A stretch of 64,000 nucleotides of DNA, taken from the NCBI RefSeq assembly GCF_003171675.1, contig NZ_QFZQ01000002.1, forward strand, positions 806,001-870,000. The letters run 5' to 3'. The position numbers and the translations under genes are program-made. The notes beneath the pieces are model-generated. The model was not told where the DNA came from. It searched no databases and was given only the letters and a program-made list of their open reading frames with translations. The DNA comes from Reichenbachiella versicolor. GTDB lineage: Bacteria; Bacteroidota; Bacteroidia; Cytophagales; Cyclobacteriaceae. This document shows positions 33,872-43,681 of this stretch, piece by piece (the first letter of the stretch is position 1; the number at the start of each line of letters is the position of its first letter).

Positions 33872-35824
33872 CTACAAAAGATTACTAGCAATCCATATCT
33901 TTCTGATAGAATTGTTTTCTCTATCCGCTACAAACAAGTTTCCATTTGTATCAAATACCATTCCTTCTGGATGTCGAAACCTAGCTAAAGAACCACCACC
34001 ATTTACATAACCTTTAGCTGTATGGCCTGCAAAAACAGTCACTTTTGCGTCAGGTGTAATTTTTCTTATGACACTGTTATCTTTTTCAGAAACATAGAGA
34101 TTGTCGCTTGAGTCTATTATGATACCCATAGGACCAGCAAAACGAGCAAGTGATCCTGTACCATTTGTAAACCCTCTGACCGATCCTGCGAATGTTGAAG
34201 TTTCTCCTAATGGTGTGACCTTTCGAATAAGACTACTCCCGTGATCTACAACGAATAAATCACCAGATGAATTGATCGCAATATCAGAAGGAAGATCAAA
34301 TGATGCCAAGACTCCAACACCATCTTCGCTGCCTCTCGATCCTTTTCCTGCCAAAGTAGTAACTACCCCACTTGGAGTTATTTTTCTAATAGCATTATTC
34401 CCTTGATCAGCAACGTAAAGATTGCCTGAAGCATCTATAGTTATTCCAGCTGGTTGGTTGAAAGTTGCTGCACTACCTGTTCCGTTCGTAAAACCTGCAA
34501 CGGTGGGAGAACCTGCAACTGTGGTGACTACCCCGGATGGTGTAACCTTTCTAATAGTATGACTTCCCTGATCACAAACATAAATGTTACCAGAAGGATC
34601 AATAGTCAATCCAGCAGGATTCCAAAATCTAGCTCTATTACCAGTATCATCGACATGACCTACGGATGTTCTGACTCCTGCAAGAATTGAAGTGACTTTG
34701 TTTGGATAGACTTTTACAATACGATGGTTGTTATAATCAGACACATAGAGGTTACCTGCAACGTCCATGACAATACCTCTAGGGTCATTAAATATTGTTA
34801 ATGAAGGTGCTCCTGCAAAAGTGTTGACTATGGTATTAATTTCTACCACATCTGTCACATTGATAGTGATATCAGTTGTCTCACTCAACTCTCCATCAGT
34901 CACTTTTACTTTGACTGTATGAACTGTAGCGGTTTCATAATCGAGTGTTTTCACTTCATGTAAACTAATTGTACCGTCAGATGCTACTCTAAACTTATTT
35001 TCACTTTCTGATGGTACTAAACTGAATGTTAAATTACCTCCCTCTGGATCAGTGGCTGTTACATTTCCTACCACAGTGCCAGAAGCAATATCTTCGGCCG
35101 CTGTAAATACAAATGGTGATGAATCGAATTTAGGCGCTTCATTGACATCCGTTACTGTAACAGTAATATTCGCCATACTAGTCAACGTGCCATCACTTAC
35201 TGATAAGGCAATAGAATAACTCTCCACTGATTCATAATCCAACTGAGCCAAAGCTTTGATTGTACCATCCTCATCCACAATTATGTCTCGACCATCAGGA
35301 TCACCAGGCCAACTAAAAGTGAGTACGTCTCCATCAGAGTCGGTAGCTACAATTTGCCCCACTACAGCATCAATTGAATTATTTTCTGCTATCGTGAAAC
35401 TTTGATCTACTACTTCAGGAGCTTTATTTTTATTGACACTGATTACATTAATAGTAATATCAGCCGAAGCTTTATCCTTACCATCTGTCGCTTCTACAGT
35501 AATGAGATGAGAAGACGTTGCTGTCGCATCAAGACTCTTACCAGGAGCAAGGCTCAGCTCACCTGACGAGGTGATTTCAAACAAGTCTTTGTCATTTGTA
35601 ATGATACTAAATGTGAGTACATCTTCGTCATCTAAATCTGAAGCTTCTACCTTCCCAAATAGATCTGTGTCAGAAGCTGCTTCAGAGACATTAAAAGATT
35701 GTGCTACTATAGTTGGTAACTGATTTTGAGGTTGTTGAATTTCGTTTTCAACCTCTCCATCTTCAGCACAAGAAAATGACAATACAAGAATTACTATTAG
35801 TAAAGTGCTTTTTAATATTTTCAT
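33872..35824 (-). CDS. Lipoprotein with cadherin-like domains and a six-bladed NHL propeller
   Basis: A 650-residue lipoprotein: lipobox ends at Cys19 (LSFSC-AEDGEVENE, with acidic residues that suggest surface export). Three cadherin-like domains follow (about residues 35-130, 135-228, 230-330; VEATDGKDKASADITINV, LSVSDGTLTSMANITVTV, VKVTDGELSETTDITINV). Residues ~340-650 hold six NHL repeats of the form FxxPxGIxIDxxGNLYVADxxNxxIRKI, enough for a closed six-bladed beta-propeller. The combination suggests a surface-exposed binding or adhesion protein; no catalytic residues are apparent. It is convergent with kinase 1. Confidence 0.85.
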   Translation of the reverse strand: MKILKSTLLIVILVLSFSCAEDGEVENEIQQPQNQLPTIVAQSFNVSEAASDTDLFGKVEASDLDDEDVLTFSIITNDKDLFEITSSGELSLAPGKSLDATATSSHLITVEATDGKDKASADITINVISVNKNKAPEVVDQSFTIAENNSIDAVVGQIVATDSDGDVLTFSWPGDPDGRDIIVDEDGTIKALAQLDYESVESYSIALSVSDGTLTSMANITVTVTDVNEAPKFDSSPFVFTAAEDIASGTVVGNVTATDPEGGNLTFSLVPSESENKFRVASDGTISLHEVKTLDYETATVHTVKVKVTDGELSETTDITINVTDVVEINTIVNTFAGAPSLTIFNDPRGIVMDVAGNLYVSDYNNHRIVKVYPNKVTSILAGVRTSVGHVDDTGNRARFWNPAGLTIDPSGNIYVCDQGSHTIRKVTPSGVVTTVAGSPTVAGFTNGTGSAATFNQPAGITIDASGNLYVADQGNNAIRKITPSGVVTTLAGKGSRGSEDGVGVLASFDLPSDIAINSSGDLFVVDHGSSLIRKVTPLGETSTFAGSVRGFTNGTGSLARFAGPMGIIIDSSDNLYVSEKDNSVIRKITPDAKVTVFAGHTAKGYVNGGGSLARFRHPEGMVFDTNGNLFVADRENNSIRKIWIASNLL

Positions 35825-36126
35825 GATGTTTTTTAATAATTGGGTGATAGCCCATAGAGTTAATTACCGAACCTTAGATCGGGATTACATAGAATTTCGA
35901 TAGTATCCCATACCGTAGTTCAAAGGATTTCATTAGGTGTTTCGCAGAAATAATATCAGATCATACTCAGCTGTAAATCAAAACCTTAGTTTGATCCATT
36001 GATTGAAAGGATGTTGCGGTGTAATCTTTAATGGATTTTAAAGATGCTATACTTTTGGTTACGACTATAAAGCCATAACCAAAAGATAGTTGTAAACAAT
36101 AAGCTTAACTTCTCTACTCAATTCTT
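35825..36126. other. 300-base gap with one terminator
   Basis: Between two minus-strand lipoprotein genes. Beyond the hairpin at 36052-36085 there is no recognised feature; a promoter for the cadherin/NHL gene is expected here. Confidence 0.5.
36052..36085 (-). terminator. Hairpin after the Asn/Asp-rich lipoprotein gene
   Basis: CTTTTGGTTA (36052-36061) pairs perfectly with TAACCAAAAG (36076-36085), 42 bases after the minus-strand stop codon. The T-run is weak. Confidence 0.6.
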
Positions 36127-36975
36127 CTATTGAATAGAAAATCGAGGTTGTGAGTCTTTAGAATCAGATTCTCTTACAGAAAAATCAATGATTTCAGTAT
36201 AAGTAGATACTTCTCCTATAGGTGTATTTTGAATAAACTGAACTTTGATATTGTTTTTACCGCTCTTTAAGTTCTCTTCAGGAATTGTTCCTGTTTTAAC
36301 CAGATTAGAACTTATCACCTCATCGTTCAGAGTGATCTTGTATGCGTTAATACCTGTCTGTATGTTGGTAGTAATTTCATACCTAATTGCCTCATTTATC
36401 CTACCTAGAAATACTGAATTTGCCGTGATGTCTCGTGGAGGAGTCGTAATAGAAAAGTCATGAGTGACCTCATCCTTGACTTCCTTATCATCCGTAGAGA
36501 TAGCAAAGAACTCTATCTCGTTATTTCCTAAAAACAACTCACTTGACTTAAAGTCATACGATAATACATTACTCTCTATTTCTATAGTTTCAACTTCTGT
36601 AATTATTCTATAACCTTTTACTTCAAAGTTTTCCGGTTTGACCCAATTAATAGTAGTAGCAAAAGGATCACCCATATTTCCAAAAGTGATTTTTAAATCA
36701 GCTGCTGTTGGCTCATCATTAGTATTTGAGCTGCCACCACCATTGTCCGAACTATCATTATTACTATCTCCCGAATCGTTATTACCCGTACCACCTGTAT
36801 TACTTCCATCAGAGTTATCGTCATTCTCATTACCGTCATCTGATGTCTCTTCTGTCTGTTCATCTTCTTTCAATACTTCCTCACTTTCATCTCCATTACA
36901 AGAAACAAGAAAAAGAAATAAGGCCGCCATTCCTACCTTGCAAAACCATGTTTTAGCTTGATTAATTATTTTCAT
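36127..36975 (-). CDS. Lipoprotein with long Asp/Asn/Gly/Ser linker, function unknown
   Basis: A 282-residue lipoprotein (Cys26 in LVSCNGDESEE). Residues ~30-95 are a low-complexity, strongly acidic linker of Asp, Glu, Asn, Gly and Ser. The following ~190 residues are beta-rich with two probable fibronectin-type or Ig-like modules (NWVKPENFEVKGYRI and NNEIEFFAISTDDKEVKDEV). No catalytic motif. The linker resembles the spacer of the GH16 lipoprotein at 46.5 kb, as in proteins held away from the cell surface. It is divergent from kinase 2, so the two may be co-regulated. Confidence 0.7.
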   Translation of the reverse strand: MKIINQAKTWFCKVGMAALFLFLVSCNGDESEEVLKEDEQTEETSDDGNENDDNSDGSNTGGTGNNDSGDSNNDSSDNGGGSSNTNDEPTAADLKITFGNMGDPFATTINWVKPENFEVKGYRIITEVETIEIESNVLSYDFKSSELFLGNNEIEFFAISTDDKEVKDEVTHDFSITTPPRDITANSVFLGRINEAIRYEITTNIQTGINAYKITLNDEVISSNLVKTGTIPEENLKSGKNNIKVQFIQNTPIGEVSTYTEIIDFSVRESDSKDSQPRFSIQ

Positions 36976-37205
36976 AATTGATATAATTTTTTGAAGCTAA
37001 AGTAGATTGAAGGCATTCCACAAAATCGTCAAAAACTACCACAAACTGGTCACAGCCCCCAATTTTGACTCTTTTACACCCATATTTCACTTTCTGAATA
37101 TTTCATTTGCAGCAAGGCAATGCTTTTTTCTGTTAGACTTTAGCCCAGCAAATCAACTCTCTTGTATCAATGACCATTTGAATAGCGAATGGTAAATCTT
37201 TAACC

Positions 37206-39353
37206 ATGAACAAATCCTTTAAAAGACTATCTAAACTCAACCCATACAGTAAGCTTATACAGCTAGGTATGAATGAAAATCTTGATGATACTCAAATCAA
37301 GAAAAACACCCATTTCAATATTTTTTGTATTGTCTGGTATCATTCATTTCTCATGAATATCATCTTGACACTCATCAAGGAAGAGCCCCAATTAAACATC
37401 ATACTAATCAACTCTTCTGGGTTCCTATTTGTAATGATCTGTCAGTGGCTCAACCATATAGGCAAGTTTAATCTGGCTGTATTTAGTCTATTGACCTATA
37501 CCATTTTCAATTTTTTCCTACTTTCTTGTTTCCTCGTGAACGAGAGTTTTGTTGAGTTCTTCTTTTTAATCGTTCCATGCCTTGGTCTGTTGTTCTTTGA
37601 CAAAAACTTTTACAGTTGGATACTAATGGTACTGTCTTTGACTGCATTTCATGCCTCCTTTTTACTTTTTGACAACTATCAAGATAAGGGTCTTATTTTC
37701 TCTCCACCATTACTGACTTTCTTATTCGTAGTTGTTTTCATGATAGTTTTTTACTTGAAAAAATTGAACAACCAAAACGAGAGGCTTTTAAGACTGGAAC
37801 GTGACAAGGTTCTAAATGATAAAATCATTCTCCAACAGCAACAAAAAGAACTTGAGGAGTTAAATGAATTCAAATCCCATTTTTTTGTAAACCTATCTCA
37901 TGAAATACGAACTCCTCTCACACTAATCACTGGGCACAATGAACGGATTCATAACGTCCTTGGTGATAATATGAACCCTATACTGAACGGATCTACTAAG
38001 TCTATCAAAGAGCAATGTGACAAGATAAAAACCATAGTAGATGGAGTAATTGATTTATCAAAGCTAGACACTCAGTCCCTCGATATGGATCTAAAAAGAA
38101 TTGCTTTGACTCCGTTCATTACTAGGATATATCAAAGTTTTAAAGTTCCATTTGAAAACAAAGGTGTCAAGCTTAAATTCATTAATCATACAAATGAGCT
38201 GTATATTGATGCAGATGAGCTCTATCTAGAGAGAGCCATCAATAATATCCTGAATAATGCTCTTAAATACACTCAACCCACAGGTAGTGTATTCATTACC
38301 TTATCTTTCAATAATTCCCAATTGATCATAGAAATTAGAGATCAGGGTATCGGTATTCCTAGAGAACAAATAAGTCAAGTATTTGAACGTTTCTTTCAAG
38401 TCAAAGACAATCCTATTAACAAAACTGGAGGAAGTGGAATTGGTCTTTCTTTCACTAAAGAGATTATTGGCTTACACCAAGGTAGTATTGATGTTGAAAG
38501 CGAATTGAATTCAGGAAGTTCTTTCTTTATTAAACTTCCTATTTCAGTATACAAAACAAATAATTCAACGGTCAGCACTCTTCACCATAAGCCTAATTTG
38601 AAATTACTTGATCCATCATTGTATAATTTATTGATTGTAGAAGACAATGTTGAAATGAGGCAATTGATAAAAGGAACGTTTAAATCCTATCGATGCTATG
38701 AAGCTAATCATGGATTAGAAGCTCTGGAAATACTGATGAAAGAGTCTATCGATTTGGTGATTACGGATTTCATGATGCCTAAAATGGACGGCTATCAACT
38801 AGTCATGGAATTGAAAAAAAGACAAATAAATGTCCCAGTAATTGTACTGACTGCTCGAACCGAGCCTCAAGCTAAATTGGAACTTCTTAACGCTGGTATA
38901 AATGACTATATACATAAGCCTTTCAGCATGCAAGAGTTATCCATCAGAGTTAAAAACATTTTGAATCAAAATGCATCAAGACAAGAGGTAATAGAAGACG
39001 AGAATAATTTACTAAATCAAGAGGATGACACCCTTCTTAAAATAAGGCTATTCATAGAGGAGAACCTCAATAAGCCTTTAAAAATAAGTGATCTAGTAAA
39101 CAACTTTTACATGTCACAAAGTACCCTCTCTAGACTTATTAAATCTGAAACTGGTTTAAGTACCAATAATTTCATCAAAGAAGTAAGATTAAGAGTGGCT
39201 CGGAAGTATATCGAAACTGGTAAATACAAAACCTTAAAGGAGCTATCAAATGCTGTAGGCTATAACAAACCTGATTATTTCTCAAGATTGTATGAAGAGC
39301 GATTTGGCGTCAAACCTAATGAGAACCATGTGGATGAAGCGATAACCTTATAG
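37206..39353 (+). CDS. Hybrid sensor kinase / response regulator with AraC output domain (paralogue 2)
   Basis: A 715-residue paralogue of the kinase at 31546, with the same order: about six membrane helices (residues 35-185), H232 in NLSHEIRTPLTL, HATPase (NNILNNALKYTQ, GGSGIGLSF), a receiver (LLIVEDN, ITDFMMPKMDGYQL, HKPFS) and an AraC output domain (ISDLVNNFYMSQSTLSRLI, GYNKPDYFSRLYEERFGVKP). The kinase, receiver and output parts are much more conserved between the two than the membrane sensor, which suggests the same kind of output with different stimuli. It is divergent from the linker lipoprotein gene and convergent with the ECF operon. Confidence 0.9.
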   Translation: MNKSFKRLSKLNPYSKLIQLGMNENLDDTQIKKNTHFNIFCIVWYHSFLMNIILTLIKEEPQLNIILINSSGFLFVMICQWLNHIGKFNLAVFSLLTYTIFNFFLLSCFLVNESFVEFFFLIVPCLGLLFFDKNFYSWILMVLSLTAFHASFLLFDNYQDKGLIFSPPLLTFLFVVVFMIVFYLKKLNNQNERLLRLERDKVLNDKIILQQQQKELEELNEFKSHFFVNLSHEIRTPLTLITGHNERIHNVLGDNMNPILNGSTKSIKEQCDKIKTIVDGVIDLSKLDTQSLDMDLKRIALTPFITRIYQSFKVPFENKGVKLKFINHTNELYIDADELYLERAINNILNNALKYTQPTGSVFITLSFNNSQLIIEIRDQGIGIPREQISQVFERFFQVKDNPINKTGGSGIGLSFTKEIIGLHQGSIDVESELNSGSSFFIKLPISVYKTNNSTVSTLHHKPNLKLLDPSLYNLLIVEDNVEMRQLIKGTFKSYRCYEANHGLEALEILMKESIDLVITDFMMPKMDGYQLVMELKKRQINVPVIVLTARTEPQAKLELLNAGINDYIHKPFSMQELSIRVKNILNQNASRQEVIEDENNLLNQEDDTLLKIRLFIEENLNKPLKISDLVNNFYMSQSTLSRLIKSETGLSTNNFIKEVRLRVARKYIETGKYKTLKELSNAVGYNKPDYFSRLYEERFGVKPNENHVDEAITL

Positions 39354-39468
39354 AACTAAATTATCTAGCTTTCAGGTATTAGAAACTAATTATAGATAAA
39401 TGAATGTATTTAGCCTAACTAGATATTTAAAGAGATATACCCTTTAATAGCTTGTGATTTAAAATAAT

Positions 39469-39509
39469 CCATCATTTCAGGAAGTCTTATGGCTTTACTG
39501 AAATGATGG
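39469..39509. terminator. Bidirectional terminator
   Basis: CCATCATTTCAG (39469-39480) pairs perfectly with CTGAAATGATGG (39498-39509), between kinase 2 and the convergent outer-membrane protein gene. Confidence 0.8.
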
Positions 39510-39523
39510 AACCTCAATAAACT

Positions 39524-40570
39524 CTACAACACTATCCCAAAACTGACAGCTTGTAACTGTGGACCTCTATCCTTTACGAATACATTGTTGAGGTCATATT
39601 GAACGAACATATCTATAAAACTAATTCCTATGAGTGCTTTGACGCCGTAGCGCAAGTTTGATAAATAGAAGTTACCTTTTGATTTATCCTTCTGTTTGTC
39701 TCCATCTAGCTGATAGATGAATTTCGATCTACTACCAATACGGTACCCTACATACCCGCCTACTCCTATACGAAAGTGTTTTCTTTTTTCTCTATCTAAA
39801 AACTCATAACCTCTATTCCCTGGTTTATCCTTTCCATAGTTAAAATCAATCATTGGTATAAATGAAGCATTGATATGTGTGATACCTAACTTACTTTTAA
39901 TAGGGTTAATATCTGTACGCTCGAGCAGTTCGATAGACTCATCTCCTTTGATAAACTGATACTCGCTATTTTCAAGCTTGAACTGATACCAAGACATCCC
40001 AACTCCATAGTCTAACACAAACGGTCCTGCTACTTGCGTTTTTGTATTTGCTTTGACTGCAAAGTAGGTAGATCCCCAAGTTCGCAAAGAATAATTACTG
40101 TCAAAAGCATCCGGAAAGTCTCCATCTTCGAGCCAATTGGCTAATCCCCATTCAAGCTCCATGGTAGATCTAGACTTTTTAATATTCCAATTAGTTTTTT
40201 CCTCTTCTTCATCCTCATCATCGAGATCTTCAAGTTTTTCCCACCATTTTTTAGAGTCTTCTCTTACTTTATACTCTGACGCAGTGGAATCTCTCAGGTA
40301 TTCACGCCCTTCATCATCTTCAATTTTCACCACTTGAGTAGTAGAATCTTCTTCTTGTACACTCTCGCTAATTTCCGAAACCATCTTGTTTAGATCGTAT
40401 TTAACCATAGTTTCGAAATCCTTGGGATCATCAGCTATCAACATGACCTTTCCTTTATCTCCAAACTCTAATAAGATTGTATCTCGAGCTATATCTGATT
40501 GACTGACTAATCTATTTGCCGATACCAGTACTGGCAAACACAGTAATATTGATAATGCAATAGTCTTCAT
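39524..40570 (-). CDS. Outer-membrane beta-barrel protein of the ECF sigma operon
   Basis: A 348-residue exported protein (signal peptide ~1-18). The first ~130 residues include a Glu/Asp/Lys-rich stretch (KKWWEKLEDLDDEDEEEEKTN), then a barrel-like half with repeated strands (TWGSTYFAVKANTKTQVAG, YGVGMSWYQFKLEN, FRIGVGGYVGYRIGSRSKF, LRYGVKALIGISFIDMFVQYDLN). It ends QAVSFGIVL, a typical barrel end. Position directly after sigma and anti-sigma genes (1-base gap) is a common Bacteroidota arrangement; it may report envelope state or be the main target. Function not established. Confidence 0.75.
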   Translation of the reverse strand: MKTIALSILLCLPVLVSANRLVSQSDIARDTILLEFGDKGKVMLIADDPKDFETMVKYDLNKMVSEISESVQEEDSTTQVVKIEDDEGREYLRDSTASEYKVREDSKKWWEKLEDLDDEDEEEEKTNWNIKKSRSTMELEWGLANWLEDGDFPDAFDSNYSLRTWGSTYFAVKANTKTQVAGPFVLDYGVGMSWYQFKLENSEYQFIKGDESIELLERTDINPIKSKLGITHINASFIPMIDFNYGKDKPGNRGYEFLDREKRKHFRIGVGGYVGYRIGSRSKFIYQLDGDKQKDKSKGNFYLSNLRYGVKALIGISFIDMFVQYDLNNVFVKDRGPQLQAVSFGIVL

Positions 40571-40571
40571 A

Positions 40572-41291
40572 TTAATTATTATTTGAGTTTCTGTTTTTTA
40601 ATATTCCTAATTCTTTAGTCGACCCTATTGTCCGACCGACCTTATGTTTGATTGACGCCCATACCTCTGCGGGCTTTTCTTTTGTAAACTTGATCACCTT
40701 ATCTATATCATCATTCGGCAGTACTGTCTTAGATTTAGCAACCAAATCACCAGTTTCTTTTTGATTTGCTTTGATATAAGTAATCTTGATAGGTAGTAAT
40801 TGTTCTTCTTCTAGTTCCTCTATAGTGTTTTCTTGAGCGATGTACTCTTCTATTAAACCCATATCATTTGTAGACTCTTCAATAGGCATTTTTTCCATCA
40901 TTTGATCTTCCTCTTCCTGCTTTTCAGTTAATAGCGTAGTGGAATTAGATTTTGCAATAATTGAGTACGGGTTTAACTGTTGTTTTTTAACAACAAAGTC
41001 TACTTCTTGGATATTTAAGTTTAATGATGGCTTTGCGATCTCCTGTTTCAAAACTCTAGGCACCACATAGCTTACTTCAAACTTCTCTCTATTGACGGTA
41101 CTATATCTAACCCCTGCTACAACTAACAACACCAACATAGCAGCGGCAGAATACCAGTAATATGGATTTTTCTTTTTAACCTGACCCTCATCAAGCATTA
41201 GATCCAATTGACTCCAAGCCTCCTCGCTAACTGTAACAGTATGATTGGTTAGCTTCTTTCTAAATATGTTATCAAACTTCTTAGCTTCCAT
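40572..41291 (-). CDS. Anti-sigma-like single-pass membrane protein
   Basis: About 239 residues from the ATG at 41291, chosen because it overlaps the sigma gene stop by 11 bases; the frame is open a little further upstream. The N-terminal ~50 residues are cytosolic (FDNIFRKKLTNHTVTVSEEAWSQLDLMLDEG, the common anti-sigma start in this phylum), followed by one membrane helix (YYWYSAAAMLVLLVVAGVRYS) and a ~150-residue periplasmic part rich in Glu. No zinc-binding anti-sigma motif (HxxxCxxC) is seen. Expected to sequester the sigma factor encoded just upstream. Confidence 0.75.
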   Translation of the reverse strand: MEAKKFDNIFRKKLTNHTVTVSEEAWSQLDLMLDEGQVKKKNPYYWYSAAAMLVLLVVAGVRYSTVNREKFEVSYVVPRVLKQEIAKPSLNLNIQEVDFVVKKQQLNPYSIIAKSNSTTLLTEKQEEEDQMMEKMPIEESTNDMGLIEEYIAQENTIEELEEEQLLPIKITYIKANQKETGDLVAKSKTVLPNDDIDKVIKFTKEKPAEVWASIKHKVGRTIGSTKELGILKNRNSNNN

Positions 41292-41850
41292 TTCCCTGCT
41301 TTTTTTGTGCGACAGCATTCCAATTAGTCATCTTATTTTGCAAAAATTTCCTAGCTCTACTTAACTGAGTTCGTGAAGTAATCACACTTATACCAAGTTG
41401 ATCTGCTATCTCTTGATGGTTATATCCTTCTATAGCATACATATTGAACACCGATCTATAGCCTTCTGGCAGTAAAGCAATCAACTTTAAAAGGTCTTCC
41501 GACTCCAATTGATCTGCAATAGTTTCTAGTGGCATTCCTACCTTTACATCCTCTATATCCATTTCTAGATACATAGACTTATTCTTTCTTATCCAAGTCA
41601 AGCTTTTGTTGACCATAATCTTCCTGACCCAGCCTTCAAAACTTCCTTCTTGTTTGTAAGTATCTAGCTTTTGAAACACTGTCATAAAACCATCCAACAT
41701 CACCTCTTCAGCCAAAGACCTATCACCAATGTATCGCATGCATACAGACAGCATCAAGGGTGACATCTGTTGAAACAGTGCCTTTTGAGCTTGCCTATCC
41801 TTCTTGAGGCAATATTTGATGAGTTCCTTCTCGGTTCTATTGATAATCAC
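41281..41850 (-). CDS. ECF sigma factor (RNA polymerase sigma-70 family)
   Basis: A 189-residue ECF sigma factor. Region 2: ALFQQMSPLMLSVCMRYIGDRSLAEEVMLDGFMTVFQKLDTY and GSFEGWVRKIMVNKSLTWIRKNK. Region 4: IALLPEGYRSVFNMYAIEGYNHQEIADQLGISVITSRTQLSRARKFLQNKM. Length and order are standard. First gene of the three-gene operon sigma, anti-sigma, outer-membrane protein, with an 11-base overlap into the anti-sigma gene. The operon is transcribed away from the 66-residue gene and the agarolytic region. Confidence 0.9.
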   Translation of the reverse strand: MIINRTEKELIKYCLKKDRQAQKALFQQMSPLMLSVCMRYIGDRSLAEEVMLDGFMTVFQKLDTYKQEGSFEGWVRKIMVNKSLTWIRKNKSMYLEMDIEDVKVGMPLETIADQLESEDLLKLIALLPEGYRSVFNMYAIEGYNHQEIADQLGISVITSRTQLSRARKFLQNKMTNWNAVAQKKQGNGS

Positions 41851-42027
41851 TAATTTTTTTATTGAGTTATGGGTTAGATACAGCTAATGCCCCATACGTT
41901 GCATCATAGATGAAAAATATTTCTACAAACGACAAACAAAACATGTAAAACACATAAAGTCAGACACTTACTAGCTTAAATAAATTATTATTTCTAACTT
42001 TTATGTTCGACTAAAAAATAAACCATC

Positions 42028-42228
42028 ATGAAAAACAATGTCTCCACTCCTATCCTAACAGAAGACGAAAAAAGAGAATTGATTCTCGATGAAATGGTAA
42101 GCTTGATCGCTGATAACCTTAGAATAAAAAGTGATTATGAACTGTATATGGCTAGTAGTGCCACGGAACAGGACAAAATAACAGTTAAGAACCTCTATAA
42201 TATGGCTTTCAAGGCTGCTAGCAACTAA
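42028..42228 (+). CDS. Small protein (66 residues), function unknown
   Basis: A short acidic-basic helical protein (MKNNVSTPILTEDEKRELILDEMVSLIADNLRIKSDYELYMASSATEQDK and so on; the end is NMAFKAASN). No signal peptide or membrane helix. It has its own promoter region, divergent from the ECF sigma gene, and a strong terminator right after it, which supports it being a real, independently transcribed gene. No family recognised. Confidence 0.6.
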   Translation: MKNNVSTPILTEDEKRELILDEMVSLIADNLRIKSDYELYMASSATEQDKITVKNLYNMAFKAASN

Positions 42229-42250
42229 TTAAAAATTTGTATCAAAAAAG

Positions 42251-42295
42251 AAACCTCGAAAGTTTATCTGATCGTTCAGAAAACCTTCGAGGTTT
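42251..42295. terminator. Strong bidirectional terminator
   Basis: AAACCTCGAA (42251-42260) pairs with TTCGAGGTTT (42286-42295), with inner GTTT/AAAC and CTGA/TCAG stems and a T6 run. It lies between the small gene and the convergent GH117 gene. Confidence 0.85.
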
Positions 42296-42353
42296 TTTAA
42301 GGCCTATTTGTCTTTTCTTCTTTCTTTTAAAGAAGGCACTTCAATTAGAAACT

Positions 42354-43679
42354 CTATTCGGACTTTGCTCTCAAAGCTTCATTTTGAGCTTTGATTCTTT
42401 CCATTTGTTGACCTGATAGTTTCTGCTGATATAGATAATTGATAGATGGTCTCTTGTAATGCTTTTGCATTTGAGGATCATGAAGATCCCTGCTTAAATC
42501 ACAGTCAAACCTCAAAAGTACTGCATGGTTTTTCTTCCAGTTACCACCTGGGACTGTATAGTGAGAAATACCCCAAGTAATACCTCTACCATCAGTGGTA
42601 TTGGTAAATGCATCTGGGACATATGGACCAGCAGCATCAGGAATATTTTGCACACAAGAAGCGATTTCGAAATTAACCCAATCTTCAGCATATTGAATTG
42701 TGTTCATCTCATTTCCATCACGAATAGCAAATGCAGCCACACCTTTTTTGTAAGGGAACAAAGTAGTTTCGTGGCCTGAATTCATAACAGGATTTAATGG
42801 ATGTTTTTCAAATGGACCTAATGGATCATCTGCAATAGCCAAACCATGCATTCTCACGGTATTAGTAGAATCTGAACCACCAAAATCTGACTTATAATAC
42901 AGGTAGATCTTGCCATCATGTACCATTGGGTATGGATCGTGGATAGAATATTGATCCCATTCTCCTTCTCCTCCATTTGGAATTACCACTTTATTGGCAG
43001 CAGTCCAAGGACCATCTGGAGAATCGGCATAAGATACTGCCACAGGACAATTATCCCCACCACTTTTTCCTGACGCTTCTGAGAAAGCTTGGTAGTATAA
43101 GTAGAACTTACCATTGAACTTTAAAATATCCGTAGTCGTGACAGATCTCCATCCTGGAGCTGGTTTTGGAGGACGAGGAACTGCTACTCCTTGCTCTTTC
43201 CAAGTAAAACCATCCTCAGAAGTTGCATAATATATATCTGCTAAATCCCAGTCAGCTGACGGATTCACATCTGTACTCAAATGAGCATTTCTAACACCTA
43301 CTGGAGGTACTGGTGTCTCTCTATGAGTGTAATAGACGTAGTATTTTCCATTTTCAAAGATGATTTTAGACGGATCACGTCGAGAGATCGTGCCATCTCC
43401 ACCATTGTAATCAAACCCCTCTAATTTGGTGTACTTGAACTGAGAGTACAGTTCATTGGTCTCTGGTCTTGTTCCTTCGTAACTATAGTTTCGCTCTAAA
43501 GCTGCACTTAATGGCATATCAGGTCTTTCATTATTCATATAAAATGGAAAACCTTTTACTGTTGATTCAGAAGTCAAAGATGCTTCCGCTTTTTGATTCG
43601 TAGCCGGTGGGCTACATTGCATTCCTAGTATAGACAGCATCACTGCTGATGCCCAAAACAAGTGTCTCATGTTCATCAT
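42354..43679 (-). CDS. GH117 alpha-1,3-(3,6-anhydro)-L-galactosidase (neoagarobiose hydrolase type)
   Basis: A 441-residue lipoprotein-like protein (Cys22 in LGMQC). GH117 features are clear: the N-terminal helix motif S58-A-A-L-E-R63 (SxAxxR), the five-bladed propeller segments RRDPSKIIFENGKYYVYYTHR (catalytic Asp), DQYSIHDPYPMVHDGKIYLYYKSDFGG (Asp) and NSGHETTLFPY (His acid). Family knowledge: GH117 removes 3,6-anhydro-L-galactose from the non-reducing end of neoagaro-oligosaccharides; clade members also act on related carrageenan oligosaccharides. Dimer exchange through the SxAxxR helix is typical. Its start is 2 bases after the stop of the GH16 gene, so both are in one operon. Confidence 0.9.
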   Translation of the reverse strand: MMNMRHLFWASAVMLSILGMQCSPPATNQKAEASLTSESTVKGFPFYMNNERPDMPLSAALERNYSYEGTRPETNELYSQFKYTKLEGFDYNGGDGTISRRDPSKIIFENGKYYVYYTHRETPVPPVGVRNAHLSTDVNPSADWDLADIYYATSEDGFTWKEQGVAVPRPPKPAPGWRSVTTTDILKFNGKFYLYYQAFSEASGKSGGDNCPVAVSYADSPDGPWTAANKVVIPNGGEGEWDQYSIHDPYPMVHDGKIYLYYKSDFGGSDSTNTVRMHGLAIADDPLGPFEKHPLNPVMNSGHETTLFPYKKGVAAFAIRDGNEMNTIQYAEDWVNFEIASCVQNIPDAAGPYVPDAFTNTTDGRGITWGISHYTVPGGNWKKNHAVLLRFDCDLSRDLHDPQMQKHYKRPSINYLYQQKLSGQQMERIKAQNEALRAKSE

Positions 43680-43681
43680 TG

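Noticed and set aside
36638-36961. Ser/Pro/Leu-rich ORF opposite the linker lipoprotein
   Set aside because: Mirror of the Asp/Asn/Ser low-complexity linker on the other strand; the minus-strand gene has a lipobox and sensible domains.
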